This document shows, one piece after another, positions 1 to 8,529 of a stretch of 64,000 bases of DNA. Position numbers and translations under genes: made by a program. Source of the stretch: JAFGRU01 sp016934985 (GTDB lineage: Bacteria > Desulfobacterota > Desulfuromonadia > Desulfuromonadales > JAAYDE01); NCBI GenBank assembly GCA_963665045.2, contig CAXXJQ010000003.1:124001-188000 (forward strand), read 5' to 3'. A model generated the notes under the pieces. The model saw nothing but the letters and a program-made list of their open reading frames with translations. It made no database searches and was not told the DNA's origin. Each line of letters opens with the position of its first letter. The stretch's first letter is position 1.

Positions 1-1
1 G

Positions 2-862
2 GAAACCATGTTCGATGTTCAGGTCAAGAGGATTCATGAGTACAAGCGCCAGCATTTGAACATTCTTCATATCATCACCCTTTACCAGCGTATCAAGAAC
101 AACCCGGCTGTCGAAATAACCCCCCGGACGTTCATTTTCGGCGGCAAGGCGGCGCCGGGTTATTACATGGCCAAACTGATCATCAAGCTCATCAACTCGG
201 TGGCTGACATGGTTAATCGCGATGCTGACGTAGCCGGACGTCTCAAGGTTGTTTTTTTCCCCAATTTTAATGTTAAAAACGGTCAGCGGGTTTACCCTGC
301 GGCCGATCTTTCCGAACAGATTTCAACCGCCGGCAAGGAGGCCTCGGGAACTGGAAATATGAAGTTTGCCATGAACGGAGCCCTGACCATCGGTACTCTG
401 GACGGGGCGAATATCGAGATCTGTGAAGAGGTGGGGGAGGAGAATTTTTTCCTTTTTGGTTTGAAAGCGGATGAAGTCTGCGATCTCAAAGCCAGGGGTT
501 ACAATCCCCGCCAGCATTATGAAGACAATCCCCAACTCAAGGCAGTCATCGATCTCATTATCTCGGGATTTTTTGCGGACGGCGATTCGAGCCTTTTCAA
601 GCCGCTTATCGATTCCCTCCTTTCTCAAGATCCTTACATGCTGCTGGCTGATTACCAATCCTATGTGGACTGCCAGGAAAAAATAAGCGGTATATACAGG
701 GATCAGGAGTACTGGACGCGTATGTCCATTCTCAATGTTGCGAGAATGGGTAAATTTTCCTCCGACCGTTCTATCCGGGAATATTGCGAGAAAATCTGGA
801 ATATCCAGCCTGGGAATGGCAATTTTAAAGGTCTGTCGAATGCTTCGACCACTGTTTTGTAA
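2..862 (+). CDS. glgP: Glycogen/starch/maltodextrin phosphorylase, C-terminal part (cut by window edge)
   Basis: This is the last 286 codons of an alpha-glucan phosphorylase, which releases glucose 1-phosphate from glycogen in the cytoplasm using pyridoxal phosphate. The reading frame is open to the left edge, so the true start lies outside the window; full-length family members have about 800 to 850 residues. The PLP-binding lysine is recognisable in GTGNMKF (codon at 362-364), followed by the conserved NGALTIGTLDGANIE block. The protein ends close to the family's usual C-terminus. An 8-bp hairpin (arms 901-908 and 918-925) follows the stop, but it has no T-run. Family assignment is secure; the exact substrate (glycogen or maltodextrin) is not. 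Confidence 0.95.
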   Translation, partial: ETMFDVQVKRIHEYKRQHLNILHIITLYQRIKNNPAVEITPRTFIFGGKAAPGYYMAKLIIKLINSVADMVNRDADVAGRLKVVFFPNFNVKNGQRVYPAADLSEQISTAGKEASGTGNMKFAMNGALTIGTLDGANIEICEEVGEENFFLFGLKADEVCDLKARGYNPRQHYEDNPQLKAVIDLIISGFFADGDSSLFKPLIDSLLSQDPYMLLADYQSYVDCQEKISGIYRDQEYWTRMSILNVARMGKFSSDRSIREYCEKIWNIQPGNGNFKGLSNASTTVL

Positions 863-943
863 AGCTGAATCTTCGCCAGTATGTCAAAATGTCTGTTCCG
901 GCCAACAGGGAAACGTGCTGTTGGCTGAAAGTGAGGATTCAGT

Positions 944-1701
944 ATGAGAAAAGTGGTTCTTATTACACTGGTATGCAGTTGCTTAATGGTATGGCTTCAA
1001 GCAGGGTCCCTGGCTGAGGTGCAATCCTCTAACAGGGAAATCAACACTCTCAGGATCGGTTCGCAGGATCTCCCGCCCTATGGATGGAAAGATGTTCAGG
1101 GAATGAAACATGGAGTAATCTTTGATATGAACCAGGAAATTGGTATCAGGTCCGGACTGCCTTTTACCAATGAGATTCTACCACTTAGCAGAATGCTGAT
1201 GATGTTGAGGAATGGTGAAATTGATTTGCTTTCCTCCCAGGCCCATCGACCGGCTCTGGATTCCGGAGACCCACTGGCCGTGCAATTCAAAATAAATGTT
1301 GTGGCCGTAACCAGAAAAGGTTCTGAAATTCGAACCATAAAGGATTTTAAGGAAAAAGATTTGATTTATCATCATTCTGCTTCCTACCTTCAGCTGGAAG
1401 GCTTGCCAAGGAAAATTTATCGGGTGAAGAGTTACAGGCAGGCTGTTCAGATGCTTTTTGCGCGCCCAAATGTGGATGGAGCGGTGTTTTCAGAGCCTGC
1501 ATTTTATTATTGGATGAGGGATCTGGATTGACGCGAGAAAATTTTGGCAGGATCATCATGGTCGAGCCTGATAAAAAACAATGGATTTTTGTACGCAGAG
1601 GAATGCCCCCGAGAACCCAGGAAGCTATAAAGAAAATCGTTGAGGAGATTTACCGGGAAGATTTATTTGAAAACCTTCTTATCAAATATGGAATGAAGTA
1701 A
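944..1701 (+). pseudogene. Periplasmic solute-binding-like protein with an internal frameshift
   Basis: A 195-codon frame starts at ATG 944 after a GAGG ribosome site. It begins with a signal peptide (about residues 1-24) and continues as a type-3 (PBPb-like) extracellular solute-binding domain with features such as RIGSQDLPPYGW and GEIDLLSS. It stops at 1531. The remaining family-like C-terminus (residues FGRIIMVEPDKKQWIF and onward) continues in the -1 frame to 1701. Joining the two near 1520-1530 gives a protein of about 250 residues, normal for this fold. No transporter genes adjoin, as is usual for orphan ABC-type or quinoprotein-like binding proteins in this group. Either the gene is decayed or the frameshift is an assembly error. 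Confidence 0.7.
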
Positions 1702-1723
1702 AAAAACTGATATTTCTCCTTTT

Positions 1724-1760
1724 GAAAGGGCCCATCTCGAAAAAGATGGGCCCTTCTTTC
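1724..1760. terminator. Bidirectional intrinsic terminator
   Basis: The inverted repeat GAAAGGGCCCATCT / AGATGGGCCCTTCTTTC has A-rich and T-rich flanks on either side. It lies between two convergent genes, the binding protein on plus and the methyltransferase on minus, and can serve both. Confidence 0.85.
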
Positions 1761-1768
1761 TGCGACTG

Positions 1769-2455
1769 TTACTGTGGTTTAACCCACTTTGCCACCAGAA
1801 ACGCCCCGGTATCGAGATTCGACTTAATCCCCTCTTTTTCAATCACTTTGGCTTTTTCCGGGTCTTCGTCTTTGAAAAAATGCACCACGGTCTTGAATTG
1901 GCCCGGAACAGGCGCCAGTGCCAGCAGCTCTTCCGGAGAGCGAAAGTAGGCTTTGTTATAGAGGTCGGTTTCGCCGCGCTTGGCGCGGTCGGTGCGCTCT
2001 CCGGCCCAAGGGGAGAGGCGGTTGAGGGTGGCGATGACCAGGGTACCTCCCGGCTTGAGGACACGGAAAAGCTCACTGACGGCTTTCCCGCCGTCGGCGA
2101 TGAATTCGATGGCGGTATTGGAGATAACCTTGTCGAAATAGTTATCCAGAAAGGGCAGGTCGAGGATATTGCCCTTAACCGGCAGGAAGTCATTTCCCCT
2201 GGTTTTGTAGGCGGCGACTTCAAGCATGTTGGGTGAAATATCCATACCCACGATTTTGGGTCCTTTAGCGAGAAAATCGGTGGTGAAAATTCCTGTTCCG
2301 CAGCCGGCATCAAGAATGGTTTCACCAGCCTGGGGGTTAAGGGATTCCATTAGGAGATTCAATTCGGTCTCCCGGACAATCTGCCCGAGGGGGGTTTTGA
2401 ACCATTTTTCATACTTGTCGGACCATTCGTCAAAAATCTGTTTTTTTTCTCCCAT
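1769..2455 (-). CDS. Class I SAM-dependent methyltransferase
   Basis: This is a 228-residue soluble Rossmann methyltransferase. The SAM-binding glycine-rich motif I, LDAGCGTG, is at residues 48-55. It is followed by an acidic motif II (GMDISPNML) and a motif-IV-like IEFIADGGKAVSELFRVLKPGG region, typical of the UbiE/Methyltransf_11 family. The substrate cannot be told from sequence. The gene stands alone between a shared terminator and a 495-bp spacer. The start at 2455 fits a good AGGGAGGA-like site upstream on the minus strand. Confidence 0.85.
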   Translation of the reverse strand: MGEKKQIFDEWSDKYEKWFKTPLGQIVRETELNLLMESLNPQAGETILDAGCGTGIFTTDFLAKGPKIVGMDISPNMLEVAAYKTRGNDFLPVKGNILDLPFLDNYFDKVISNTAIEFIADGGKAVSELFRVLKPGGTLVIATLNRLSPWAGERTDRAKRGETDLYNKAYFRSPEELLALAPVPGQFKTVVHFFKDEDPEKAKVIEKEGIKSNLDTGAFLVAKWVKPQ

Positions 2456-2950
2456 GTTTTCCTCCCGTTGGTTGATAGAAGAGGCAGATGATTATTTCAT
2501 GATGTTGACATAGGCTGTCTGGGCAGGATCGTTTTTTATATTTTAATCAATCTATATATTCGAATTCAAAAATACAACCATTTTTTGCCGACACCTGTCA
2601 TGAGCTTGGGCAAGTTCCAGGTGGGCCTGAAAAGGGATTTTTTCTAATCGCTCCATAGATGAGAGATGGAATTTGATTTTATTAAAAAGCCTCAAGGTTA
2701 GTAGCTTTTCGCCTTCCGGTATTGCGGTTGGCACGGTATCCGCAAATCTATCAGACAGGGATTTTCCTTTAAGTTTAATTCTTTATTTTCGGTGGTGCTC
2801 TATTTATTCAGAAAAATTTGTAATTATTCAGCATTGTCGGCGCAATGCTCGCATCGCCCTTTCCATGGGCGACACGAGTCCTTGTGCTGAATAGTTACAA
2901 AGGTTTTTGCCAGCTATTAAGCAATAATTGTTTTTTTGGGAGGTCAAATT
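2456..2950. other. Intergenic stretch
   Basis: This spacer separates two divergently transcribed genes. Apart from the short repeat copy at 2820-2898 and presumed promoters, I see no gene or RNA here. Reading frames that cross it lack ribosome sites and family resemblance. Confidence 0.6.
2820..2898 (+). repeat. Interspersed inverted-end repeat, copy A (short form)
   Basis: A 79-bp element bounded by GTAATTATTCAG and CTGAATAGTTAC, which are 12-bp inverted ends with one mismatch. Its interior matches the outer parts of copies C, D and E but lacks their central ~60 bp. Confidence 0.8.
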
Positions 2951-4144
2951 GTGACGACACTGCTTTTTAACCGTCAACCTGTTTATGATCGCAATCTTCA
3001 GGTCATCGGCTATGAAATTGTATCTGAAAAGCCTGAGAATGAAGTGCCGGTTCCGGGGGGGCTGAGTTCCGTCCACCGGCTGCTCAGCGAGCTTGGAGGA
3101 GAGGATGTCAATACTTTGGCATCGGAAGGGCGGTTGTTTCTGGATTCGATGCCCCATGAACTGGCGGATGGCGAATGGATATTACCGCCTGAGAAAAGCG
3201 TTTTCCAGTTCCAGTTGCCCGCCTCCGAAACTCCCGATCTTTCCCTGATAAATCTGCAGTCCCTTCATGAAAGAAGACCGCAGATTGCCCTGACAGGTCT
3301 TGGTGGCGGCAGCAACTCCGAGCTTATGAACATGGCCGATGTCCTGAAAATGGATGTTGCAGCAACCGATCTTTCGGATCTGGAATTAACCGTGGATCAA
3401 ATGCGCCGCTACAACGGCAAACTTCTTGCGGATAAGATCGAGTCCCAGAAAAAGTATCAGGTATGTCATGACCTCGGGTTTGATTATTTTCAGGGCTTTT
3501 TTTACTGCGAGCCGGTAGAAGTTTCACGTCGTGCGGTGCCCGCCAGCCAGGCTGTCATCATGAGGTTGCTGGCTCAGATACAAGATCCGAATGTCGACCT
3601 CAGGGAATTGGAAAAAATCATTTCACAGGATGCCGCCCTCTGTTTTCGTCTTCTGCGTTACTTGAACAGCGCCGCTATCGGTCTGACCCAGAAAATTGAT
3701 TCTGTTTCGCGGGCTGTGAACCTGCTGGGTTTGGAACCGCTCAAAATCTGGTGCAGCGTTATTCTTCTTTCCCGCATTGAAGGCAAGCCTCTCGAACTCA
3801 TGAAAACATCCCTGACGCGGGGCCGAATGTGTCAGACTCTCGCGGAGCATGGCCCGGCGGTCAACTCTTCGTCCTCTTTCATGGCGGGACTTCTTTCCCT
3901 GCTGCCGGCATATATGGATCGCCCGATGGAAGATATCGTGGGCGAATTGCCGTTGACGGACGAGATTGCCAACGGTCTGGTGACAGGGGAGGGGCAGGTC
4001 GGAGCGGTGCTCGGGAGTGCCGTTGATTATGAACGGGGCGAATGGAAAAAGCTGGAGCAGTCGGCTTTTGAAAAACCGGTTTTGCGTGCCTCTTATCTTG
4101 ACGCCGTAAACTTTACGGAAGAAAGCTTTAAGCGCCTCCGTTAA
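2951..4144 (+). CDS. EAL/HDOD signalling protein, YuxH type (EAL part degenerate)
   Basis: This is a 397-residue protein. GTG 2951 is chosen because GGGAGGT lies six bases upstream; an earlier TTG at 2936 has no such site. The N-terminal half (about 1-200) has the outline of an EAL phosphodiesterase domain (RQPVYDRNLQVIGYEI, DYFQGFFYCEP). It lacks the EAL signature and most metal ligands, so it is probably not a cyclic-di-GMP hydrolase. The C-terminal half (about 205-390) is an HDOD domain (LLRYLNSAAIGL, VSRAVNLLGLEPLK). Such EAL-HDOD proteins act as signalling scaffolds. The gene is monocistronic, with its own terminator just downstream. Confidence 0.85.
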   Translation: MTTLLFNRQPVYDRNLQVIGYEIVSEKPENEVPVPGGLSSVHRLLSELGGEDVNTLASEGRLFLDSMPHELADGEWILPPEKSVFQFQLPASETPDLSLINLQSLHERRPQIALTGLGGGSNSELMNMADVLKMDVAATDLSDLELTVDQMRRYNGKLLADKIESQKKYQVCHDLGFDYFQGFFYCEPVEVSRRAVPASQAVIMRLLAQIQDPNVDLRELEKIISQDAALCFRLLRYLNSAAIGLTQKIDSVSRAVNLLGLEPLKIWCSVILLSRIEGKPLELMKTSLTRGRMCQTLAEHGPAVNSSSSFMAGLLSLLPAYMDRPMEDIVGELPLTDEIANGLVTGEGQVGAVLGSAVDYERGEWKKLEQSAFEKPVLRASYLDAVNFTEESFKRLR

Positions 4145-4163
4145 TTTAGATAACTGTATCAAC

Positions 4164-4203
4164 GAAAAAGCCCCCGGTGCCTTAGGCAGCGGGGGCTTTT
4201 TTA
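4164..4203 (+). terminator. Intrinsic terminator
   Basis: A strong stem of AAAAAGCCCCC and GGGGGCTTTTT with a short internal loop and a T-run lies 20 bases after the EAL/HDOD stop codon. Confidence 0.9.
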
Positions 4204-4225
4204 TAGAAACTATTTTCTTCGTCAA

Positions 4226-4290
4226 TTAACCTGGCTTATTCATGATGCTTTGTTGCGAAACCGATAGGTGTACGCTAGATCAAACAAGCA
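4226..4290 (+). repeat. Dispersed repeat, copy 1 (second copy at 33840)
   Basis: The first 19 bases, TTAACCTGGCTTATTCATG, are identical in both copies. They are followed at similar spacing by TTGTTGCGAAAC and AGATCAAACAA, which resemble the second copy. It may be a relic of an insertion-sequence end; no transposase lies nearby. Confidence 0.5.
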
Positions 4291-4505
4291 CCGGGGTTGC
4301 GTCCCCGGTCGACGCCTTACTCTTTTTACTTGTCTAAAAAGAGTAAGCAGAAAAAGGACACCCCGTACCTGGCCCTTCGGGTTCCCTGCGCTCCAGAGAT
4401 GCTTTGAGGACGGTCAGAAACTCGCACAAACCGCTCAGACAGTCTGCCCGTCTTTTTCTCAAAACCTCTCTTCCGCTTCGGCTGCGGTACAAGGGGGTTA
4501 ACACC
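4291..4505. repeat. Conserved-type intergenic element with perfect hairpin
   Basis: The arms CTTACTCTTTTT (4316-4327) and AAAAAGAGTAAG (4336-4347) form a perfect stem. The order that follows (GGACACCCC, CCCTTCGGGTTCCCTGCGCTCC, AACTCGCACAAACCGCTCAGACAGTCTGC, given here only in outline) resembles a widely dispersed proteobacterial intergenic sequence I recall without a name. It does not encode a supported protein. Confidence 0.45.
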
Positions 4506-4536
4506 TAACACTTAAAACCTGAAACTTAAAAATCTT

Positions 4537-4595
4537 TTCACGCGGCTCTTGGGATGGGCGGTACGAGGCATTGTGCCAATAAGCTGAACAATTAC
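4537..4595 (-). repeat. Interspersed inverted-end repeat, copy B (half copy)
   Basis: Matches the right half of copy D, including GAGGCATTGTGCC and the end CTGAACAATTAC. The left end is missing, so it is a truncated copy. Confidence 0.7.
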
Positions 4596-4601
4596 TCTCC
4601 A

Positions 4602-5048
4602 TTAAAACATGGCGGCGGTGCGGTTGATGGCCTGCCTGAGCCGGGTCGAGGCAGCCAGCAGCAGGCTCTTCAAGAGCCGCATGCCGGCTTCGGGGTTTTC
4701 GGCCAGGATTTTGTCAAAATTATCTTTACTGAGGAGCAGAAGAGTCGAGTTTTCCATGGCGGAAGCTGATGTGGCGCGGGGCTGTCCGTCCAGAATGCAG
4801 AGTTCTCCGGCCAGAGTGCCCTTGCCGAAGATGCCCACAACCACCTCACGCCCCTTGAACTCCGTTTCCTTGGTTATTTTTATCTTTCCTCCAACAATAA
4901 ATGCCAGCTGGTCGGACATTTCGCCTTCTTTCCAGAGGGTTTCTCCCTGCGCGATGTTTTTAAATTTGAAGTACGAAATCATGTTTTCGAGGTCGTTTTC
5001 GGCGAGATAATAAAAGAGGTCTGAAATTTCCTGGCCGGCACTGAGCAT
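4602..5048 (-). CDS. Cyclic nucleotide-binding domain protein
   Basis: A 148-residue single-domain protein of the Crp cNMP-binding fold (beta roll: FKFKNIAQGETLWKEG, IVGGKIKI, FGKGTLAGELCILDGQPR). It has no DNA-binding helix-turn-helix, so it is more likely a sensor or regulatory subunit than a transcription factor. The GELCILDGQPRATSA segment matches the phosphate-binding cassette region, with an arginine in the expected place. The start at 5048 is preferred because AGGA lies eight bases upstream; an in-frame ATG three codons earlier is too close to that site. Ligand unknown. Confidence 0.85.
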   Translation of the reverse strand: MLSAGQEISDLFYYLAENDLENMISYFKFKNIAQGETLWKEGEMSDQLAFIVGGKIKITKETEFKGREVVVGIFGKGTLAGELCILDGQPRATSASAMENSTLLLLSKDNFDKILAENPEAGMRLLKSLLLAASTRLRQAINRTAAMF

Positions 5049-5242
5049 TATATCCATCCTGTGTCAGAAAGGTTTACGGTTTTTTGTATTGCCCACGGAA
5101 ATGCAAAACTCTTGCCCGGAAAGCAACATGGATTTTTTCTGTGGTCGGCACAATTTTTAGGGCAGATGCTGTCACCGAACGAGCAAAAAAAAGGATGTGC
5201 CGAGACACATCCTTTGGAATTCAATTTTATTATAATAAAAAC

Positions 5243-5905
5243 TTATTTTTTAAAACGCTTTCTGGTTAAGCCAACGCCAATCAGTCCGGCACCGAGAAGC
5301 AGGAGCGTGGAAGGTTCGGGGACGGGGGCGTTAGGGTTAGCCACCAGATAGTTTTGAGGAACGAGACCTTCGTCGGATGCTGAAAATGTACTATCTATTG
5401 TGGGGGCGACTGCAAGTAACCATTTATCGGCATATTGAGAGTATTCTTCCTCTGTTAGCCTAGCCAATTTTTCCAATAAGATATCTGCCCCTCCAGAAAA
5501 GTTTGTGTCGATGTCGATAATCGTCTCCCATATAGCCAACTGGGCAGCTTCCTTGGTCGCTTCACCTGTCGCATACTGGTTCGCTAGCCAGGTTGCCTGG
5601 AGATATTTTTGCCTGATACCGGCGTCGATATCCGTCAGCCCCAGTAAAGAATATTGGGTGCTACTCGGCTGCCAATCGGCGTTTTCAACGCAAAAAATTT
5701 CAACATCCTCATGCAGGGTTCCATCAAGCGTGTAGGTACCCTCGTAATCGGTATAATAGTTACGGGTGGTGTCACCTGGAAACGCCACATAATGGGTATC
5801 GGTTCCATGTGATAATGTCATTTCAATAGTGTCATATGGTAGCGCCGAAACAAAGGTGGGGCAAACCAGCAAACCTGCAAACAGAAAAAACATCATTTTT
5901 TTCAT
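5243..5905 (-). CDS. PEP-CTERM surface protein with a thioester-domain-like core
   Basis: A 220-residue exported protein. A signal peptide covers residues 1-21 (hydrophobic FFLFAGLLV, cleavage near SA). The C-terminal sorting signal is VPEPSTLLLLGAGLIG, a hydrophobic helix, then RKRFKK, which exosortase (EpsH family) would cut. The middle contains FCVEN (Cys72) and QLAIWE (Gln122), the spacing and context of the Cys-Gln pair in thioester adhesion domains. AGGGGA gives a good ribosome site and a sigma-54-type promoter lies about 60 bases upstream. It is probably an exopolysaccharide-associated surface protein. The exosortase genes are not in this window. Confidence 0.85.
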   Translation of the reverse strand: MKKMMFFLFAGLLVCPTFVSALPYDTIEMTLSHGTDTHYVAFPGDTTRNYYTDYEGTYTLDGTLHEDVEIFCVENADWQPSSTQYSLLGLTDIDAGIRQKYLQATWLANQYATGEATKEAAQLAIWETIIDIDTNFSGGADILLEKLARLTEEEYSQYADKWLLAVAPTIDSTFSASDEGLVPQNYLVANPNAPVPEPSTLLLLGAGLIGVGLTRKRFKK

Positions 5906-5965
5906 TTTAATTCCCCTTTATCCAATCAGTCGATTTATTGTTTTTGCGATGTTAGCCTTTTGTTC

Positions 5966-5981
5966 AGCACTTAGTGTGCCA
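5966..5981 (-). promoter_or_regulatory. Sigma-54-type promoter for the PEP-CTERM gene
   Basis: Read on the minus strand, TGGCACACTAAGTGCT has GG and GC separated by exactly ten bases, as sigma-54 RNA polymerase requires. Only one core base differs from the consensus (GTGC instead of TTGC). It would start transcription about 50 bases before the gene. Confidence 0.7.
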
Positions 5982-6138
5982 GCCTGAAAATAGCTGAAAT
6001 TATTGATGAAAATGTTGATAAAGACAACTTTTATGGTTTATGTAAAAAAAATCGACATTGGGTTTATATTTCGGGTGGCTGGGAAAGTCTCGTATTAATA
6101 GATAGTTACTCTCTTTTAGCGGTTTTCTGGGGTAAAAA

Positions 6139-6167
6139 TTGATAAAAACATTTATTTTGTGTAAATA
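6139..6167 (+). promoter_or_regulatory. Probable sigma-70 promoter upstream of glnS
   Basis: TTGATA, 17-base spacer, TAAATA. It would give a leader of roughly 215 bases before the glnS start. I see no T-box or other recognised leader element in it. Confidence 0.5.
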
Positions 6168-6389
6168 TTTCCGACAGTTTTTATGCGTTGAGAGTTGTTT
6201 CTAAAGGCCAAAGGACTTTGCATGAATCTCTGGAAAATATTTGCGGGGAGTTGTATAAGAACATAATCGTTCCAAAAACTACCGGCAAGGCTCGGGTCCC
6301 GTGGTAAAAAGGGGAAAAGACAGGTGGTTTTTTTCTGAGGCAAAAAATTGTCGAAAAACTTGACATTCACTTATAGGGAGAGCCGCAAC

Positions 6390-8105
6390 ATGGAAGAGAC
6401 CAAACCACGGGAAGTGGCTGAGGGTGCAACGAAACCATCCAACTTCATCCGCACCATTATTGATGAAGATCTCAAAAAAGGGAAAAACGACGGTCGGGTG
6501 GTGACCCGTTTTCCGCCGGAGCCGAACGGTTATCTGCACATCGGCCACGCCAAGTCGATCTGTCTCAATTTCGGTCTGGCGCGGGACTACAAGGGCAAGT
6601 GCCACCTGCGTTTTGACGACACCAACCCCTGTAAAGAGGATGTCGAATACGAGGATTCAATTCAGGGTGATGTCAAATGGCTGGGCTTCGACTGGGGAGA
6701 AAACTTTTTCCATGCCTCCGACTATTTCCTCCAGCTTTATGAATATGCTGTTGATTTGATCAAACAGGGTAAGGCTTACGTTTGTTCTTTGAGTGCCGAT
6801 GAGATGCGGGCGTACCGCGGCACACTTAAAGAACCGGGCAAAAACAGTCCTTACCGGGATCGCAGTGTCGAGGAAAACCTGGATCTTTTCGAGCGCATGA
6901 AGAACGGTGAATTCGAGGAGGGCAGCCATGTCCTGCGGGCCAAAATCGATATGGCCTCTCCCAACCTCAACATGCGTGATCCGGTCATCTATCGTATCCG
7001 CAAAGAGGCGCACCATCGTACCGGCAATCAGTGGGTTATCTATCCCATGTACGATTATACCCATTGCATTTCCGACGCACTGGAACGTATCACCCATTCA
7101 ATTTGCACTCTCGAGTTCGAGGATCACCGCCCGCTTTACGACTGGGTTCTGGATCAGCTCGATGTCCCCTGCCACCCCCAGCAGATTGAGTTCGCGCGTC
7201 TCAATATCAACTACACAGTGCTGAGCAAGAGGCGTCTCATCGAACTGGTTGAAGGGGGGCACGTCAGCGGCTGGGACGACCCACGTATGCCGACCATTGT
7301 CGGTTTCCGCCGCCGCGGCTACACGCCGGCTTCCATCCGCAACTTCTGCGATCGGGTGGGGGTGGCGAAAAAAGACAGCTGTGTCGACATGGGGCTGCTC
7401 GAATTCTGTGTTCGTGAGGATCTCGACAGAAGCGCGCCCCGTGCCATGGGTGTACTGCAGCCCCTGAAACTGGTTATCGACAATTATCCAGAGGGGCAGG
7501 TGGAGGAGTTCGAGGTTCCCTGCCATCCCCAGGACCCCGCCATGGGAACCCGGAAAATTCCTTTTTCCAGGGAGGTGTACATCGAGCAGGATGACTTCAT
7601 GGAGGACCCTCCCAAAAAATTCTTCCGCCTTGGTCCCGGCCGCGAGGTCCGTCTGCGTTATGGCTATATTGTCAAGTGCGTCGACTATGTGAAGGATGAG
7701 ACGACCGGCGAAATTAAAGAGGTCCATTGTACTTATGATCCGGATACCCTGGGCGCGGCTCCTCAGGACGGGCGCAAGGTCAAGGGGATCATTCATTGGG
7801 TTTCAGCGGCCCATTCCGTTGCGGGGGAGGTGCGCCTTTACGACCGTCTGTTCGTTAAGGAGGACCCGACCGGCGACAAAAGTGTAGATTACAAAACTTT
7901 TCTTAATCCGGATTCCTTGCAGGTCCTTGAGAACTGTCAACTTGAGCCGTCATTGGCGGGGGCAGCGCCGGAAAGCCGCTTCCAGTTTGAACGGTTGGGC
8001 TATTTCTGTGCCGATATAAAGGATTTCAAACCTGAACGGCCGGTTTTCAACCGCACTGTGACCTTGCGGGACACCTGGGCAAAAATCGATAAAAAGGACC
8101 GCTGA
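6390..8105 (+). CDS. glnS: Glutaminyl-tRNA synthetase
   Basis: A 571-residue class I synthetase that charges tRNA-Gln with glutamine in the cytoplasm. The HIGH motif is LHIGHAKS (residues 49-56), after the family-typical RFPPEPNGY. The KMSKS-equivalent is VLSKRRL (about 277-283). The C-terminal half is the two-barrel anticodon-binding domain (ISREVYIEQDDF-like, GREVRLRYGYIVKC). ATG 6390 is chosen because AGGGAGA stands just upstream; the frame extends 14 codons further without a site. GlnS rather than GltX is supported by PPEPNGYLHIGHAKS and by the length. Direct charging implies the tRNA-dependent amidation route is not the only one. Confidence 0.96.
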   Translation: MEETKPREVAEGATKPSNFIRTIIDEDLKKGKNDGRVVTRFPPEPNGYLHIGHAKSICLNFGLARDYKGKCHLRFDDTNPCKEDVEYEDSIQGDVKWLGFDWGENFFHASDYFLQLYEYAVDLIKQGKAYVCSLSADEMRAYRGTLKEPGKNSPYRDRSVEENLDLFERMKNGEFEEGSHVLRAKIDMASPNLNMRDPVIYRIRKEAHHRTGNQWVIYPMYDYTHCISDALERITHSICTLEFEDHRPLYDWVLDQLDVPCHPQQIEFARLNINYTVLSKRRLIELVEGGHVSGWDDPRMPTIVGFRRRGYTPASIRNFCDRVGVAKKDSCVDMGLLEFCVREDLDRSAPRAMGVLQPLKLVIDNYPEGQVEEFEVPCHPQDPAMGTRKIPFSREVYIEQDDFMEDPPKKFFRLGPGREVRLRYGYIVKCVDYVKDETTGEIKEVHCTYDPDTLGAAPQDGRKVKGIIHWVSAAHSVAGEVRLYDRLFVKEDPTGDKSVDYKTFLNPDSLQVLENCQLEPSLAGAAPESRFQFERLGYFCADIKDFKPERPVFNRTVTLRDTWAKIDKKDR

Positions 8106-8109
8106 GAGG

Positions 8110-8493
8110 CTATTTCATCAACTTTTCGATGATGGGGCGATCAGCGGGCAGAATGGGGAAGCCGGCGAGTCCGGCGGGATGCACCCATCGGTGCTCGGCA
8201 ACCTCGATATTGCGGATTTCTCCTCCAAGCGAGAGGCATTCGTAGGCGAGGATCAGGACCGGTCCCCAGTCGTAGCGGTGGTAAACGACCTCGAAGATGG
8301 ATTTTACTTCGATGGCAATTCCCAGCTCCTCCCCGATTTCCCGGTAAAGGCATTGCTCCGGGGATTCGTTTTTGTCCAGTTTGCCACCCGGAAACTCCCA
8401 CATATGGGCGTGAGGTTTGCCGTCCGGGCGGCGAGTGATGAGAATTCTGTTGTTGTCGCGCAGGATCGCGGCGGTGACGATAAGCGGTTGCAT
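8110..8493 (-). CDS. mutT: Nudix hydrolase, MutT type
   Basis: A 127-residue Nudix protein, probably an (8-oxo-)dGTP diphosphatase that cleans the nucleotide pool. The Nudix box is complete: GGKLDKNESPEQ, then REIGEELGI (G-x5-E-x7-REUxEExGU). Start ATG 8493 has GGAG five bases upstream. A longer frame to 8640 exists, but those 49 codons would be encoded by the adjacent repeat copy C and should be ignored. The gene converges with glnS, with only four bases between stops. Related enzymes act on other nucleoside triphosphates, so the exact substrate is uncertain. Confidence 0.88.
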   Translation of the reverse strand: MQPLIVTAAILRDNNRILITRRPDGKPHAHMWEFPGGKLDKNESPEQCLYREIGEELGIAIEVKSIFEVVYHRYDWGPVLILAYECLSLGGEIRNIEVAEHRWVHPAGLAGFPILPADRPIIEKLMK

Positions 8494-8529
8494 GCTTTCT
8501 CCGAAGTTCAACCAATCGATTGAATCGTG

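Larger units (their letters stand above)
4204..4601. other. Gene-free stretch rich in repeats
   Basis: This contains no convincing gene. It holds a ~65-bp sequence also seen at 33840 (4226-4290), a CCGGGG/CCCCGG hairpin (4291-4308), a perfect 12-bp hairpin (4316-4347), an extended GC-rich element to about 4500, and half of the inverted-end repeat (4537-4595). Confidence 0.6.

Noticed and set aside
4326..4511. A 61-codon minus-strand frame
   Set aside because: It lies within the GC-rich intergenic element and shows no start signal or family features.
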